Shown one piece after another: positions 60,301 through 63,787 of a stretch of 64,000 nt of DNA (the stretch's first letter is position 1; each line of letters opens with the position of its first letter). The stretch comes from Azophilus sp965199705 (lineage in GTDB: Bacteria; Pseudomonadota; Gammaproteobacteria; Pseudomonadales; Azotimanducaceae), in NCBI GenBank assembly GCA_965199705.1, contig OZ241359.1, positions 2,480,001 through 2,544,000 of the forward strand. Direction: 5' to 3'. Position numbers and translations under genes: made by a program. The notes under the pieces are model-generated. The model saw only the letters and a list, made by a program, of their open reading frames with translations, made no database searches and was not told the DNA's origin.

Positions 60301-61420
60301 GGTCCCCGGAGGTTGGCTTCACGCGGTAGCGCACGTCGTAGTCGGTGACGAGCCGGCCGCCGTCGTCCGCCGGCGCCGCCCAATTCACCGTTAACTGGCC
60401 GCTCGCCGAGGCCGTCAGGCGCGGCGCGGAAGGCGCGGAAGGCACACCGTCGTCATCAACGATGGTGATCTCGATCAGGAAATTCTCTTCGCCGGAATTG
60501 GTCACAATCCCGTCGGGACGCTGGAGTGCAACATAAAAGACCTCGTCACCCTCGACATCCGTGTCGCCCTTGATCTCCAGCGTGTACTCGACCCGCGTCG
60601 CTCTTGGCATGATGGTCAGGTCGCTGGCTGCGACCTCAGTGAACTCAAAGTCCGTATCGGCGGTAGCAGTACCGGTGATGCCAACCGGAATGCGGAAGCT
60701 ACCGACTTGGCTGTCCCTCCAGCCGACCACATCGGATTGCGTGAAGGTGAAGGTGATGTCGGTCTCACCGCTGTCGCCCTCGGCCACGCTCAGCTTCCCT
60801 TCCGGGGTACTCGCTGCCGCCCCCGGCGAACCAGTGCTCGCCAGACCCGCCGCCATGACCGATACGGGCGGCAGCGGGTCGCCGTTGACGATGCCGAAGA
60901 GTAATTGCCCCTCACCGGCAGCAATGGTGGCGCCGGAGGGATTGCTCAGCACGGCGCGGAAGAGCTCCTGAGCCTGCTCGAACAGCGTTTCGTCAATAAT
61001 CCGCACTGAAACGGTCTTGCTGGTCTCGCCCGGCGCGAAGGTGAGCGTGCCCGAAACGGCGGTGTAATCCTCGCCAGCGGTAGCGGGTGACGCACCAGAA
61101 ATATCCGTGAGGACCTGATCGCCGGCGGGAATGTCCTCGGTGGCGTACTCCACCGTCACCGTGCCGGTACTGGCGGCGGACAGGGTGACCGTGAATTCAA
61201 CCGTGCCCACGTCTTCGTCAACGGAGATAAAACCCGTTGAGTCGGCGACACCGGACTTCGCCACCACCGCCATGCTCAGGGTCGGGAGGTCCTGTGCGCT
61301 GGCAGCGCTCGGCAGCAGACTCGCGAGCAGCGCGGTGAGGACGAGCGGCGCGGCGGCGCGCGGGGCGCGCCAGAGGCGGGTCAGGGCAGCGCGCGTCCCC
61401 CTGGCTGCGAGGTGCGCCAT
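39308..61420 (-). CDS. Giant multi-domain autotransporter adhesin (about 7,370 residues)
   Basis: Predicted surface adhesin with a signal peptide (APLVLTALLASLLPSAASA) and a C-terminal outer-membrane barrel. Approximate order by residue: Calx-beta domains 45-325; fibronectin III 325-427; an unrecognised domain with CLRGDC near 498; further FnIII 565-745; a dystroglycan/cadherin-like IPDQ... domain 745-840; about seven cadherin-like beta-sandwich domains 840-1615; Ig-like LPAATGG repeats from 1620; a PKD-like domain near 2560-2660; then long alternating FnIII, Ig-like and cadherin-like repeats to about 6730; a last Calx-beta 6732-6845; a Gly/Met-rich linker 6877-6977; and an autotransporter beta-domain to the terminal Trp (EVEVRARW). 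ATG 61420 places the signal peptide at the start; the frame stays open upstream to 61633 through a 19-C tract. No stop interrupts the 22 kb. Such proteins mediate cell, host or surface attachment. Confidence 0.9.
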   Translation of the reverse strand: MAHLAARGTRAALTRLWRAPRAAAPLVLTALLASLLPSAASAQDLPTLSMAVVAKSGVADSTGFISVDEDVGTVEFTVTLSAASTGTVTVEYATEDIPAGDQVLTDISGASPATAGEDYTAVSGTLTFAPGETSKTVSVRIIDETLFEQAQELFRAVLSNPSGATIAAGEGQLLFGIVNGDPLPPVSVMAAGLASTGSPGAAASTPEGKLSVAEGDSGETDITFTFTQSDVVGWRDSQVGSFRIPVGITGTATADTDFEFTEVAASDLTIMPRATRVEYTLEIKGDTDVEGDEVFYVALQRPDGIVTNSGEENFLIEITIVDDDGVPSAPSAPRLTASASGQLTVNWAAPADDGGRLVTDYDVRYRVKPTSGDPAWTELADTSDSTALMANLTGLTNGAAYQVQVRAQNENGNGAWSAATEATPVASGPSPTAEYNADTRRLTVRNAQVTSAVATFAQANSGHQLIFIGATDIYASQVMNVRATLTVGGTRLAYSGTCLRGDCRFNTAGRWSASTTGAATLEVDLPSGFMPPAQLSAVYLAVGDVNDRTHSIATNVRLDTVRSAPAMPSNLTLALRPRMATLRWSDPGDSSITGYQYRVGTSGVWTELPGSGATTTSFDVFDGLTGGSPQTIQLRAVNPSGGSAPASVTSAAPAAPTGVTAAPLNASARLRWSDPADPSIIKYQFRVGANGAWTDIAGSSAASVTGDASGLTNGSAQTLFLRAVNFVGPSAASSSVSVTPTVNPAPTVANAIPDQVALVGAPFSYVFPANTFNDADGDSLTYTASKSDNTALPSWLVFTGTTRSFAGTPQSTDTGRLSLKVTASDGTNSVSDTFDIVVSAPLLDGLALALRDGTAVALTPAFSGAVKTYTATVPDGTALAELTPTASSTPSGITVAVDGVLVASGTARAVTLFGSSTEVRVVARKPAPNPQADEYLVTITQTNPPGGEPEPLETQLSALQLKSGDRVFTQSSVTGTDPTVIAYQVPVDVDSVRVTPTVATAGATVTVNGKAVASGAPSALIPLNVGVNAIVIVVTSPDGMDSRTYRVDVQRAAMPGLSALTLTTGTLDGTTFTPVSTGILNPSFSPETLEYQVVVDRALDSLRVTPTVATAGATVTVNGTAVTSGSASGVINLATGRTRVSIEVTAAGGATATYSIEVYRPSDSAAVVDGIKLRAVAPGEPPLKIHLDPGFHGSIYTYRAQNAIPPGRTLEVRASARYPGDGSYPVINGRAATHLQWTPVPLDVGENTVSVSAVRFGNFFSVGQYDVTVVKTHPAALSGLTLSAGTLRPAFDPAITEYQVTLPRGVSAFTVTPQSDDSALRAGVGETPTVAAAPVGAPGAPVSLTVGETRRVYVYVRDEDQTGARRFITPRTYQLRVTRSETQGASDASLSALALDEVARAADNSLTSLNDLTLTPAFATETTNYALSVPPDFTLLRVRPTTTDDGATVRMSVNGSTLDLRSPTALSAGANEIVVRVTAADGATDRSYRIVATRRSAATLDALNLRWASPGANEGPLDLSLSDFTAFNPTPAFAAGTASYTASVPHAATLLRLNPSPTDPAASVTVNGEALNIYGTSYLSLVPGGNRIALSVLGADGVSRMDYSLLVARAQPPSGRLSLSFANQPRILIQAGAVMESVTLPAATGGTAPYKYALVPRAPIWLSLDEDTHVLSVKSGQNVPAGTGSDRVSVQVTDADDATATASFNLVRAALAFGVVPPLDRVFTVNREITNLVLPAATGGAGAVTYTLTPELPAGLAFTAATRTLSGTPTATAATTVYTYLATDSNTPTANTAQLKFSLTVEANRMPSFGAASVRDQVLVKDELAPSLRLPAASSGNAPLTYALSPALPAGLAFNAATRTLGGTPTAAAAAADYTLTVTDADGQTATLTFMLEVLEEADSAPLLPVDSVLPDVVWTKDAQIETITLPAATGGDGALTYALTPNLPAGLTFNAAMRTISGTPTAVAPRRTYTYQVSDADSNTADSDGDRRRFALSVSGGPLVYPATPSKLQVGTAMRGLLPVLTGLSGTPTYTLTGALPAGLSLDAATGIIGGTPSAVKASASTVTVTVAAGGQSASEQLTFPAVTAKPTAVSGVTVTPMSDTELFVEWTAATVAPDGYWVRWRENQPGKRFVSRVETTKTSYTIEGLSSGTAYLVRVDTLKIDRRRAAGTAQTATGTTNKASEGSAPYLQYSNLPEKLVVGEPISPLAPEVANFADGAVITYSFSVEPGNNLPSGLSLDADTGVISGTPDTPTSSANQVMFTATAGEQTASKGILFPAVERGLKYPVPGPLFVDVGITPLEPTVSGFTGELTFRAITNPLSGILLNTETGVIFGAPNAVTSDPVEMIVEVLGTSQRAVHTLRFPRVQPTPNLRYAGLPAPLQVGAPVSLAPTVASSFGTVTSYALTGALPAGLSFNTSTGVISGAPTTPAQSANEQGVSVTVTATTGSGDSEKTATATVEFQPVRYAPPTIAAIADIASLVVGASQRAPVTLSGVPAGASVAIGAVLDPAGRAVGTVGTDSITLYGLRAGTLTVTVTATVGEGVAASPEGRTTFSLTVTDAALTAEAGNPPSSTAVGTAVTLAGSASGGVPGVMNRMASYGYAWTVVSEPTSSSVSITNADKASASFTPTHNGTYQLRLTVTDSATPTANTATDTVDVVVPTSPSANSAPAVANAIPDQAATVDTAFSYVFPTNTFSDADNDSLTYTAMQTDGTTDSALPSWLAFTAAERKLAGTPTSTDTGTLSVKVTASDGTASVSDTFDIVVSATEAEGNKLTTPTVTLIVGDTWLRAIWPANIGTVASSELQWKASTVMGWSGTGVTTVTSAKRTGTNIIGLTTGTAYEVRVRDKAATDSPDFADSAWSSPVRATPKGIPAPTGLVVEDEEDTALTLRWTPPADTRFTGYEIKRDDDDWKPLDASVDSTDVRITGLTNEQSYSFRLRAVRAVDRRNLQDEVVEILGAAKILGAATPAVSGMPGTRPRAPEMLTAEAGNGQVKLTWEAPSFGGTPTGYEISSDGGKTWTATGSDDLSHTVTDLTNGQAYVFLVRAVNAIGTGPPSGSASATPRAVPAAPTGLAAAAGNAEVKLTWTAHPEGVTLLRFEYTSDSGTTWTAIEGNPTSKASHVVTGLTNGQAYSFQLRAVNSVGNSAASTAVSATPAASEGKFPAPVTGLTVTATAQRELTATWMVASHAPGGYELRWRKVSDFRGADSDKKALAATATSHKITGLDPGTDYIVAIVTLDSSSAEVSDTVVDTRVATLDAPTLTYPALPTVLRAGVAFETLTPTPAGFESGSTYTYAVTTGDLPPGLELDGTTGAISGKPNTPKDTRTPVTVTVTGTTGTGMSQQTETATATLDFPRIFRFKLPAPTVTLARGDAQLTANWEAVADADAYALQWKASTTSDWSGTGVTTVDPATPGTVITGLTNGDTYDVRVRSKAASASTTHIDGDWSSAVQGTPIADSRPTISGFALVKSNNDFTPYAGGPYDEDDRIFVSVNFSKNVTFPAEFPPTLTLIIGDQERQVNFLATNGERMIFRYTVAAADSGPVKIKANSLDENGGTIFREGGNADTAADQALLTFAEVDTGQRVGPITGVLNLKAEATAGESLMVSWTAALDAPGGYLVRWREWKQGSSLNAGETVSAASYTITGLTNGQEYLVRVDKLDADGNAIDDAFATTRGTPAASPTGVTNLSVEATARGELTVSWTAASVAPNGYRLRWRKTDDDNLNTGEKLAAGTTSHKITGLDDETAYRVRIDTLNADDSLASDTAVSKDGTTLSGVATAPRDLTLAAGAAAGSIDVSWTAALVGSNGYLVRWRAGGATELNAGEVVASGAATAYTITGLTAGTGYIVRVDTRDANGNLVAGASASGSFAVPATHPTVSSIALAAGRFSLNPYAGGHYDTGETIWLAVTFSKDISFRDESLTATDPGLSLMIGDQAREASFDFVSGLDQLRFRYVVVKGDEGQIRVGANALRDNGNTIYLRGGNSGNAADHADLSHAQMDLGHRVGGPTHARNLKAASAGDGRLRVTWTEATYAPSGYRLFYTDLGTNVQKRWNDAQSGTVITGLKNGQGYRIRVDTLNDDGTKLDKTAVYTTGTPGIPTKVTDLTVESGDGQLTVTWTAATSAPRGYRLFYRENRPGSPQPRWTPPESGAVITGLKNDQEYVIRVDTLNYDGKAANGTAVYATGTPREVDVAPGFGSETIDDQAWTAGTAVSLTLPAATDGNGAISYALTPALPNGVTVDTSTRVVSGAPTEVASAATYTWRASDGDSNTADSDTVALTFSVTVGKGTLAAPANLAVKANSKTKAGFTVLWNAVANAAGYTATATPSGGTAVTGTVTGTEAAFTGLAVSTEYEVSVVAKGNANYNDSQAATLSVTTAANSAPTVANAIPNQAATAGTAFSYIFPTNTFNDVDSDSLTYTAMQTDGTTDSALPSWLVFTAAERKLAGTPKTADIGTLKVKVTASDGTASVSDTFDIVVSAADTAPKFADGATIADQSWTVGTEITAFTLPAATGGNGAISHALTPALPAGVSLNTSTREVGGTPTAAAAAATYTWRASDSDTNTANSDTAALTFSVTVNKAKLAKPTGLGLKTDSKTKTGFTITWSAVSNAAGYTAQAVAGSTTVNGVVSGTNTEAVFTGLTVNTAYKVTVTATGDANYANSDASDEFDASTAANRAPTVANAIPDQAATVNAAFSHVFPTNTFSDADSDSLTYTAMQTDGTTDSALPSWLVFTAAERKLAGTPKTADIGTLKVKVTASDGTASVSDTFDIVVSAAPVSDTAPKFADGATIAAQTFTVDAQITAFTLPAATGGNGAISHALTPALPAGVSLNTSTREVSGTPTAAAAAATYTWRASDSDTNTANSDTAALTFSVTVNKAKLAKPTGLGLKTDSKTKTGFTVTWTAVSNAAGYTAQAVAGSTTVNGVVSGTNTEAVFTGLTVNTAYKVTVTATGDANYANSDASDEFDASTAANRAPTVANEIPDQAATVNAAFSHVFPTSTFNDADSDSLTYTAMQTDGTTDSALPSWLAFTAAERKLAGMPKTADIGTLKVKVTASDGTASVSETFDIVVSAADTAPAFAQGATISDRTFTVGAQITAFTLPAATGGNGAISYALTPALPAGVSLNSSTREVSGTPTAAAAQATYTWRASDSDTNTANSDTAALTFSVTVGEGTPAEAPTGVTDLSVEATAKGELTVSWTAASVAPNGYRLRWRKTDGTFNTGEKLAAGTTSHKITGLDDETTYRVRIDTLNADDSLASGTAVSKDGTTLSGVATPPRDLTLAAGAAAGSIDVSWTAALVGSNGYLVRWRAGGATELNAGEVVASGAATAYTITGLTAGTGYIVRVDTRDANGNVVAGAFASATLALAANQAPAITDITNKTATFGANLLVDVSATDADTGDTLQYKASSSDTTIATASPTSLADLESDSQVTVTPVGAGTATITVTVSDGTDEATDTFAVAVSRAALGKPDVTVNEADGRLWATWWDVPNAAGYELEYKESDETTWKGNDDDSSPANILSLTNGQEYDVRVRAKAASASTTHLDSEWSDVKKGTPAAPDTAPGFGSETVAAQTWTVGTEVTAFTLPAATGGNGAISYALTPALPAGVSLNTSTREVSGTPTAAAAEATYTWRASDGDSNTADSDTAALTFSVTVGAATPTKVTNLQVTALDESLMVSWTAASVAPNGYSVRWRERAPGKALSPVNDVAGTSFTIDDLTNGQEYVVRVETRNAADDGVQAGTAVTGTGTPAVSDTAPKFADGATIAAQTFTVDAQITAFTLPAATGGNGAISYALTPALPAGVSLNSSTREVSGTPTAAAAQATYTWRASDSDTNTANSDTAALTFSVTVNKAKLAKPTGLGLKTDSKTKTGFTITWSAVSNAAGYTAQAVAGSTTVNGVVSGTNTEAVFTGLTVNTAYKVTVTATGDANYANSDASDEFDASTAANRPPTVVNAIPNQAAAVNAAFSHVFPTNTFGDADGDSLTYTAMQTDGTTDSALPSWLVFTAAERKLAGTPKTADIGTLKVKVTASDGTASVSDTFDIVVSAADTAPAFAQGATIPDRTFTVGAQITAFTLPAATGGNGAVSYELTPALPAGVSLNSSTREVSGTPTAEAAAATYTWRASDSDTNTADSDTAALTFSVTVGATPTRVTNLRVTPLDGALMVSWTAATVAPNGYSVLWRERGSGHDLLLADDVTGASFTIDGLTNGQEYVVRVVTRNGADSGGRDGPAVVGSGTPSVRDMAPAFAQGASIPAQSWTVGTEITAFILPAATGGNGAVSYELTPALPAGVSLNRGTREVSGTPTAAAAATYTWRASDSDSNTANSDSAALTFRVTADRPTPTGATNLRVTAGNGALGVSWTAASRAPNGYSVRWRERRPDSRLTAINRVAGASFTIPNLTNGVAYIVRVDTRNEADSGIQADTLLSGTGTPDASGNLAPTVAAIGDRSLTFGTDLDVDVDASDVDGDDLTYKASSSDTAVATVSPTAPVGHGGGSRVRVTPVGAGTATVTVTVSDGANEASASFEVSVLRRELDAPSVRLEPIYERMRAIWAAVEGASSYDVEVRESGSDDYWTTGTFTDPGVEILLLSNGVEYEVRVRAKAAAGSRTHVDGDWSEIARAAPLAGPTRAADLEVAPGNGSLAVSWRAAVYAPRGYSVRWRKAGAGGSLSPVKRVDGTSFTIPNLANGATYVVRLDTLGARGLDLQPDTDLTAQGKPSAVAARAAAEAPLATLSVGDAEGGEGDVLEFGVALSEASAREVRVRWRTEPGTARAGEDYESGGGELVFAPGETARAVRVRTLDDAHDDPGETFRLVLSGARGAALGPDREAIGTIRNADPMPAGWLARFGRAAAEQALDGIARRIAEPRTAGRQGTLGGAPIGGAAPDGESGGLPGGPSALGGGLGGLNGGLNGGMVGGQGAGFGSGAGVGMGGYGYGNGTGGMAGGYGNGMGGMGGNYGMGGGMGGAPPHVHGGRGMAFGDLLAASSFALVGKADRAGRSAALWGRGARSSFHGMDGAASVDGTLSTATLGADYGGGRWLAGLALSRTVGEGGYRLPGAGSGRIRATLGTAIPYASLNASDRLSLWAAAGGGSGALTLTPDGAAPTETGIDWRMAALGLRGDLLSGASGPALAFVSDALWSRTASERAEASGAATSLAASSSATSRLRLGLEGSWALPLGLTPKLEAGVRRDAGDAGSGFGLEIGGGLAWSAPGLGLNLDLSGRTLIASGAGGDSGFSAALGYDPSPASLLGLSLTLRQDLGGSSSGGLAALFAPDLPTSGFGGGQARWTTEAAYGLPAFGGRFTLIPVLGYGAFGAGHDYSLGWRLEPSPDAEGAPNLSLGLRATRREPEGAPPDHGVEVEVRARW
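43266..44160 (-). repeat. Separate copy of the 894-bp composite adhesin repeat
   Basis: This stretch repeats, nearly base for base, the cadherin-like / fibronectin III / Ig-like block found in tandem at 46190-48250. For instance the run beginning GGCAGCCGTGCTCGCGTCG occurs at 43574, 46499 and 47393. Differences are scattered single bases. It lies 2.9 kb from the tandem copies. Confidence 0.85.
45333..45870 (-). repeat. Fibronectin III pair repeated at 49823-50343
   Basis: Two consecutive FnIII domains (including the ARG GAAAGSIDVSWTAALVGSNG and SWTAASVAPNGYRLRW stretches) are duplicated almost exactly at 49823-50343. Similarity is at the DNA level, indicating recent internal duplication or gene conversion. 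Confidence 0.8.
46190..48250 (-). repeat. Tandem 894-bp (298-residue) composite repeats in the adhesin
   Basis: Two full copies and part of a third of a composite block (cadherin-like VANAIPDQAATV, FnIII-like LGLKTDSKTKTGF, Ig-like LPAATGGNGAIS) lie head to tail. Marker positions 46499 and 47393 give an 894-base period, a multiple of three. Copies differ by few bases, so copy number could change by recombination without a frameshift. Confidence 0.88.
49823..50343 (-). repeat. Second copy of the duplicated fibronectin III pair
   Basis: Near-identical to 45333-45870 over most of its length; the junction near 50245 differs by a few codons (DDDNLNTG versus DGTFNTG). Confidence 0.8.
59912..59929 (-). 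other. Cysteine-bracketed RGD motif (CLRGDC) in the adhesin
   Basis: Codes for Cys-Leu-Arg-Gly-Asp-Cys within a domain of about 130 residues that I do not recognise. Cysteines are very rare in the rest of the protein, so the pair probably forms a small disulfide loop presenting RGD, a motif known in other proteins for integrin binding. Confidence 0.6.
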
Positions 61421-61521
61421 GCTACCCACTGTTGCCGTGCGGCCGGAGGTCGCCGAGTGTCCTGCCCGCTCCTGCGCGCCGCATGCGTCGGTTCGTCCAC
61501 TGCCGGGGGTGCGCAGTTGTC

Positions 61522-61540
61522 GGGGGGGGGGGGGGGGGGG
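61522..61540 (-). repeat. 19-cytosine homopolymer upstream of the adhesin start
   Basis: A run of 19 G on the plus strand, C on the adhesin's coding strand. It lies 102 bases before ATG 61420, and inside the open frame if translation began at 61633. Tracts of this length are prone to slipped-strand length change, the basis of phase variation in many surface-protein genes. Its exact length may also be a sequencing artefact. Confidence 0.85.
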
Positions 61541-61688
61541 ATGACTATGCGCGCCGCACGCGCCGCGAACGGCGCTCAGGGCGGCCAGCCGGGACGTCCC
61601 GGACGAATTCGACGGTTCGTACAAGAGGCGCATCCCTCAAGAATAGGAAGAAGGACAGGAATTATAGACGACGTTTTTGGGAATTGAG

Positions 61689-61967
61689 TCAACTGTTGGC
61701 AGTGACCTGTGTTGGCAGTGACCTGCTGCTGGCACTCAGGGGGTCAATCTGTTGGATGTTGTGGTGAAGGGTGGCTTTGCGGGCGCTGAATGAGCAGGCG
61801 CCATCAAGGAGGAGCATGTGCAAATGGGGGGTGAGATTGAAAGCTGAACCGAACCGCCGAATCAGGGTGGCCCAGGCGAGATCTGCATCGCGCCCTGTTC
61901 CCGGCGCAATTTCATCGCGCACCGCCTCGTAGAGGGCAGGCTCCACATGCAGTCCGGCAACTTCCAC
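61689..61967 (-). pseudogene. IS91-type transposase remnant
   Basis: About 92 codons containing LIRRFGSAFNLTPHLHMLLLDGA, which matches the Y2 transposase pattern RFGSALNLNxHFHMLxLDG of IS91-family elements, including the H-x-H of the metal site. Sequence before and after does not continue the family, and the frame ends after unrelated residues, so only a fragment is left. It lies about 270 bases upstream of the adhesin start, a position compatible with past insertion next to that gene. Confidence 0.6.
61694..61725. repeat. 16-base tandem direct repeat
   Basis: TGTTGGCAGTGACCTG occurs twice head to tail, within the end of the IS91-like remnant. Possibly an insertion or deletion scar. Confidence 0.75.
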
Positions 61968-62064
61968 TCTGTTGTGCTTATCCAGGATGTGTTGCGCGCA
62001 AGAATGAACCGCGCATCATAAGGGAATTGCGTGGAGGTCAGCGGATCAGGTCAACTGCACGCAC

Positions 62065-62094
62065 TTGATTTCCAGCCAGAAATGAGTATATGTT
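62065..62094 (+). promoter_or_regulatory. Probable sigma-70 promoter for the three-gene cluster
   Basis: TTGATT at 62065-62070 and TATGTT at 62089-62094 are separated by 18 bases, a good sigma-70 match. The -10 lies inside the palindrome at 62082-62100. Confidence 0.55.
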
Positions 62095-62100
62095 ACTCAT
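62082..62100. promoter_or_regulatory. Perfect operator-like palindrome over the -10 element
   Basis: ATGAGTA-TATGT-TACTCAT, a perfect 7-bp inverted repeat with five-base spacer, 25 bases before the ribbon-helix-helix gene start. Such a site would let that protein repress its own promoter. Confidence 0.65.
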
Positions 62101-62125
62101 CTCATACAGGGTGATCGATACGACG

Positions 62126-62356
62126 ATGGCGAAGACGCGCGTGCAACTGGATCTGAGGTCCGAAGAAGCGGATGAGCTGGACCGGCTTCGGGGCCGATTC
62201 GGGCTGCGATCCAGGGCGGATACCGTTCGGGCCGCGCTCGCGATCACGGAATGGGTGGAGTCCGAATCCAAACGCGGCCGAAAAGTGGTTTCGGTCGGTG
62301 GTGATTACGTGTCGCATCTGGTCGTCCCGGGCATTACGACCGCAGTCGATCGATAG
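62126..62356 (+). CDS. Ribbon-helix-helix DNA-binding protein
   Basis: A 76-residue protein from ATG 62126. The N-terminal half has the ribbon-helix-helix plan: a short strand AKTRVQLDL, helix EEADELDRLRGRF, a turn GLRS and helix RADTVRAALAITEWVES. This resembles CopG/MetJ-type repressors and antitoxin-like regulators. The C-terminal 30 residues are basic then hydrophobic. An in-frame start further upstream (62090) would fall inside the operator, so it is rejected. It is the first gene of a three-gene same-strand set, 13 bases before the next. The palindrome over the promoter is its probable target. No toxin-like partner of a known family follows. Confidence 0.75.
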   Translation: MAKTRVQLDLRSEEADELDRLRGRFGLRSRADTVRAALAITEWVESESKRGRKVVSVGGDYVSHLVVPGITTAVDR

Positions 62357-62369
62357 GGAGTCGTCGAAA

Positions 62370-62684
62370 ATGGAAAAGCCAACCAAACGAGTGGACAACT
62401 TCGGCACCTTCTTGAAGACGGTGTCCAGGCCGAGGCCCAACGCCGTCCGAGTGGAAGTTTCGCCGATGGCGATCATTGAGACGCTGTCACATCATGACGA
62501 CGCCATCGGTATCGTCGAACTCGCGGAGGAGAGCAACTTGCCTATTTCGCAGACGGTCATGGCGATCGAACCGCTGAAAGCCGCAGACCTGATCGAATTT
62601 TCCGACCTCAACGAGATGGTTTCTCTGACACCGATGGGCCGCAACCTGGCCAACATTCCCATTGGGAAACTTCAGTCCAGATGA
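62370..62684 (+). CDS. Small winged-helix-like protein of unknown function
   Basis: A 104-residue hypothetical protein from ATG 62370. The region at about 32-95 looks like a winged helix: SPMAIIETLSHHDDAIGIVELAEESNLPISQTVMAIEPLKAADLIEF, then a strand pair around NEMVSLTPMGRNLA. This is the MarR/ArsR-like order of helices and wing. The first 30 residues are basic and may be flexible. The start is 13 bases after the ribbon-helix-helix stop. It could be a second regulator or an adaptor sensing the membrane protein encoded next. I do not recognise a named family. Confidence 0.65.
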   Translation: MEKPTKRVDNFGTFLKTVSRPRPNAVRVEVSPMAIIETLSHHDDAIGIVELAEESNLPISQTVMAIEPLKAADLIEFSDLNEMVSLTPMGRNLANIPIGKLQSR

Positions 62685-62717
62685 TCCGGCCCTCGCGCCG
62701 GCAATAAGCGAAGACCA

Positions 62718-63368
62718 ATGCTGGCGTACTCGCTCTCGGCCCTGATCGCCTTTATCGCGGCGATGAGCGAACTCGTCGCGCGCTATCAGGATGCGCCGCG
62801 CAAAGCCGTTTTCACGGTACCCGGATTCTTCTACCTGGCCGTCAATGGGCTCGCCGCCGCACTGGCCTATCTCTTGATCGTCGAAGTATTCGTACTGGAC
62901 TTCGGTCTGACGGACGCCGAGTCCCTCAAACGCGATGCCTACAGAGTCCTGCTCGCGAGTCTCGGCTCAATGGCCTTCTTCCGCAGTTCGCTGTTCAACG
63001 TGCGCGTGGGCGACTCGGATATCGCGGTCGGGCCCGCCGGCATTTTGCAGATCTTTCTTTCTGCCGCCGATCGCGCAGTGGATCGGGCGCGGGCAACCCC
63101 GAGAGCGCGTCTCGTCAACAAGACCATGAACGGTATCGATTTCGACAAAGCGTGGATTTCGTTGCCGCCGTTCTGTTTCCAACTGATGCAGAACGTTACC
63201 GCCGAAGAACAGACCCAGTTCGGCAGGAGTATCGAAGTGTTGCGTAACAATGCCGAGATCGACGGGAAAGTGAAATCGTTGATTCTCGGTTTGTCACTTC
63301 TGAGTATTGTCGGCGAGTCCGTGCTGACTGCCGCGGTCGAAACGTTGCGAGACCACATCTCGGAATAG
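62718..63368 (+). CDS. Membrane protein of unknown function
   Basis: A 216-residue hypothetical protein. Hydrophobic segments occur at about 1-22 (MLAYSLSALIAFIAAMSELV), 33-57 (PGFFYLAVNGLAAALAYLLIVEVF) and 78-97 (VLLASLGSMAFFRSSLFNV). A soluble domain of about 100 residues follows (NVRVGDSDIAVGPAGIL and then Arg- and Asp-rich helices), and an amphipathic or membrane-associated helix lies near 188-205. Thus an N-terminal membrane anchor bears a cytosolic effector- or sensor-like domain. It follows the winged-helix-like gene by 33 bases. Such small anchored proteins with two regulators resemble the lay-out of stress or defence modules, but no catalytic motif is visible. Confidence 0.65.
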   Translation: MLAYSLSALIAFIAAMSELVARYQDAPRKAVFTVPGFFYLAVNGLAAALAYLLIVEVFVLDFGLTDAESLKRDAYRVLLASLGSMAFFRSSLFNVRVGDSDIAVGPAGILQIFLSAADRAVDRARATPRARLVNKTMNGIDFDKAWISLPPFCFQLMQNVTAEEQTQFGRSIEVLRNNAEIDGKVKSLILGLSLLSIVGESVLTAAVETLRDHISE

Positions 63369-63787
63369 TCAGCCCGCCGGCCGCGGATAAGAAAAAGCAC
63401 CCCCCAAGTCACCCCTCGCGCGGCGGCTCGGGCGGTTCGAACTGCTTGGGGAGGCGGTCTCGGTGAAGGTCAGGAACCGGGGCTCGTCGAACGCGGGGAC
63501 GCTGAACTGGCGCACCCTGCTGGACTGGACGGCGGGGATGCTGCCGGCGGGGACGCGCTTGCGCACATCCCGAAACCGACCGTCCCGCAAGCGGGATCCG
63601 ACATCCTTTTGCAACGCTCCGCCGCCCGGATGCGCCCGCGCTTGGCCCCCGCATGACGCTCCCGCCGACCCCAGCCTCAAAATGAGGCCGATCAGCCAGG
63701 ATCACGGCCTTGTCAGGGGATTGGGATCAGTCAGTCTATGGGACACGATCTGGTAGATAATACGCTTGAGTCTGTGGAGGCACATTC
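63369..63787. other. Intergenic stretch without a supportable gene
   Basis: About 420 GC-rich bases with overlapping reading frames on both strands but no convincing start, ribosome site or family motif. The right end holds a strong ribosome site (GGAGG at 63776-63780) for the next gene. Confidence 0.5.

Noticed and set aside
39308..61420. CRISPR array suggested by regularly repeated sequence
   Set aside because: Repeats are hundreds of bases long, coding and in frame with adhesin domains. No short repeat-spacer pattern is present.
63409..63756. Overlapping frames on both strands before the DUF5131 gene
   Set aside because: No motif, ribosome site or plausible composition on either strand; treated as intergenic.
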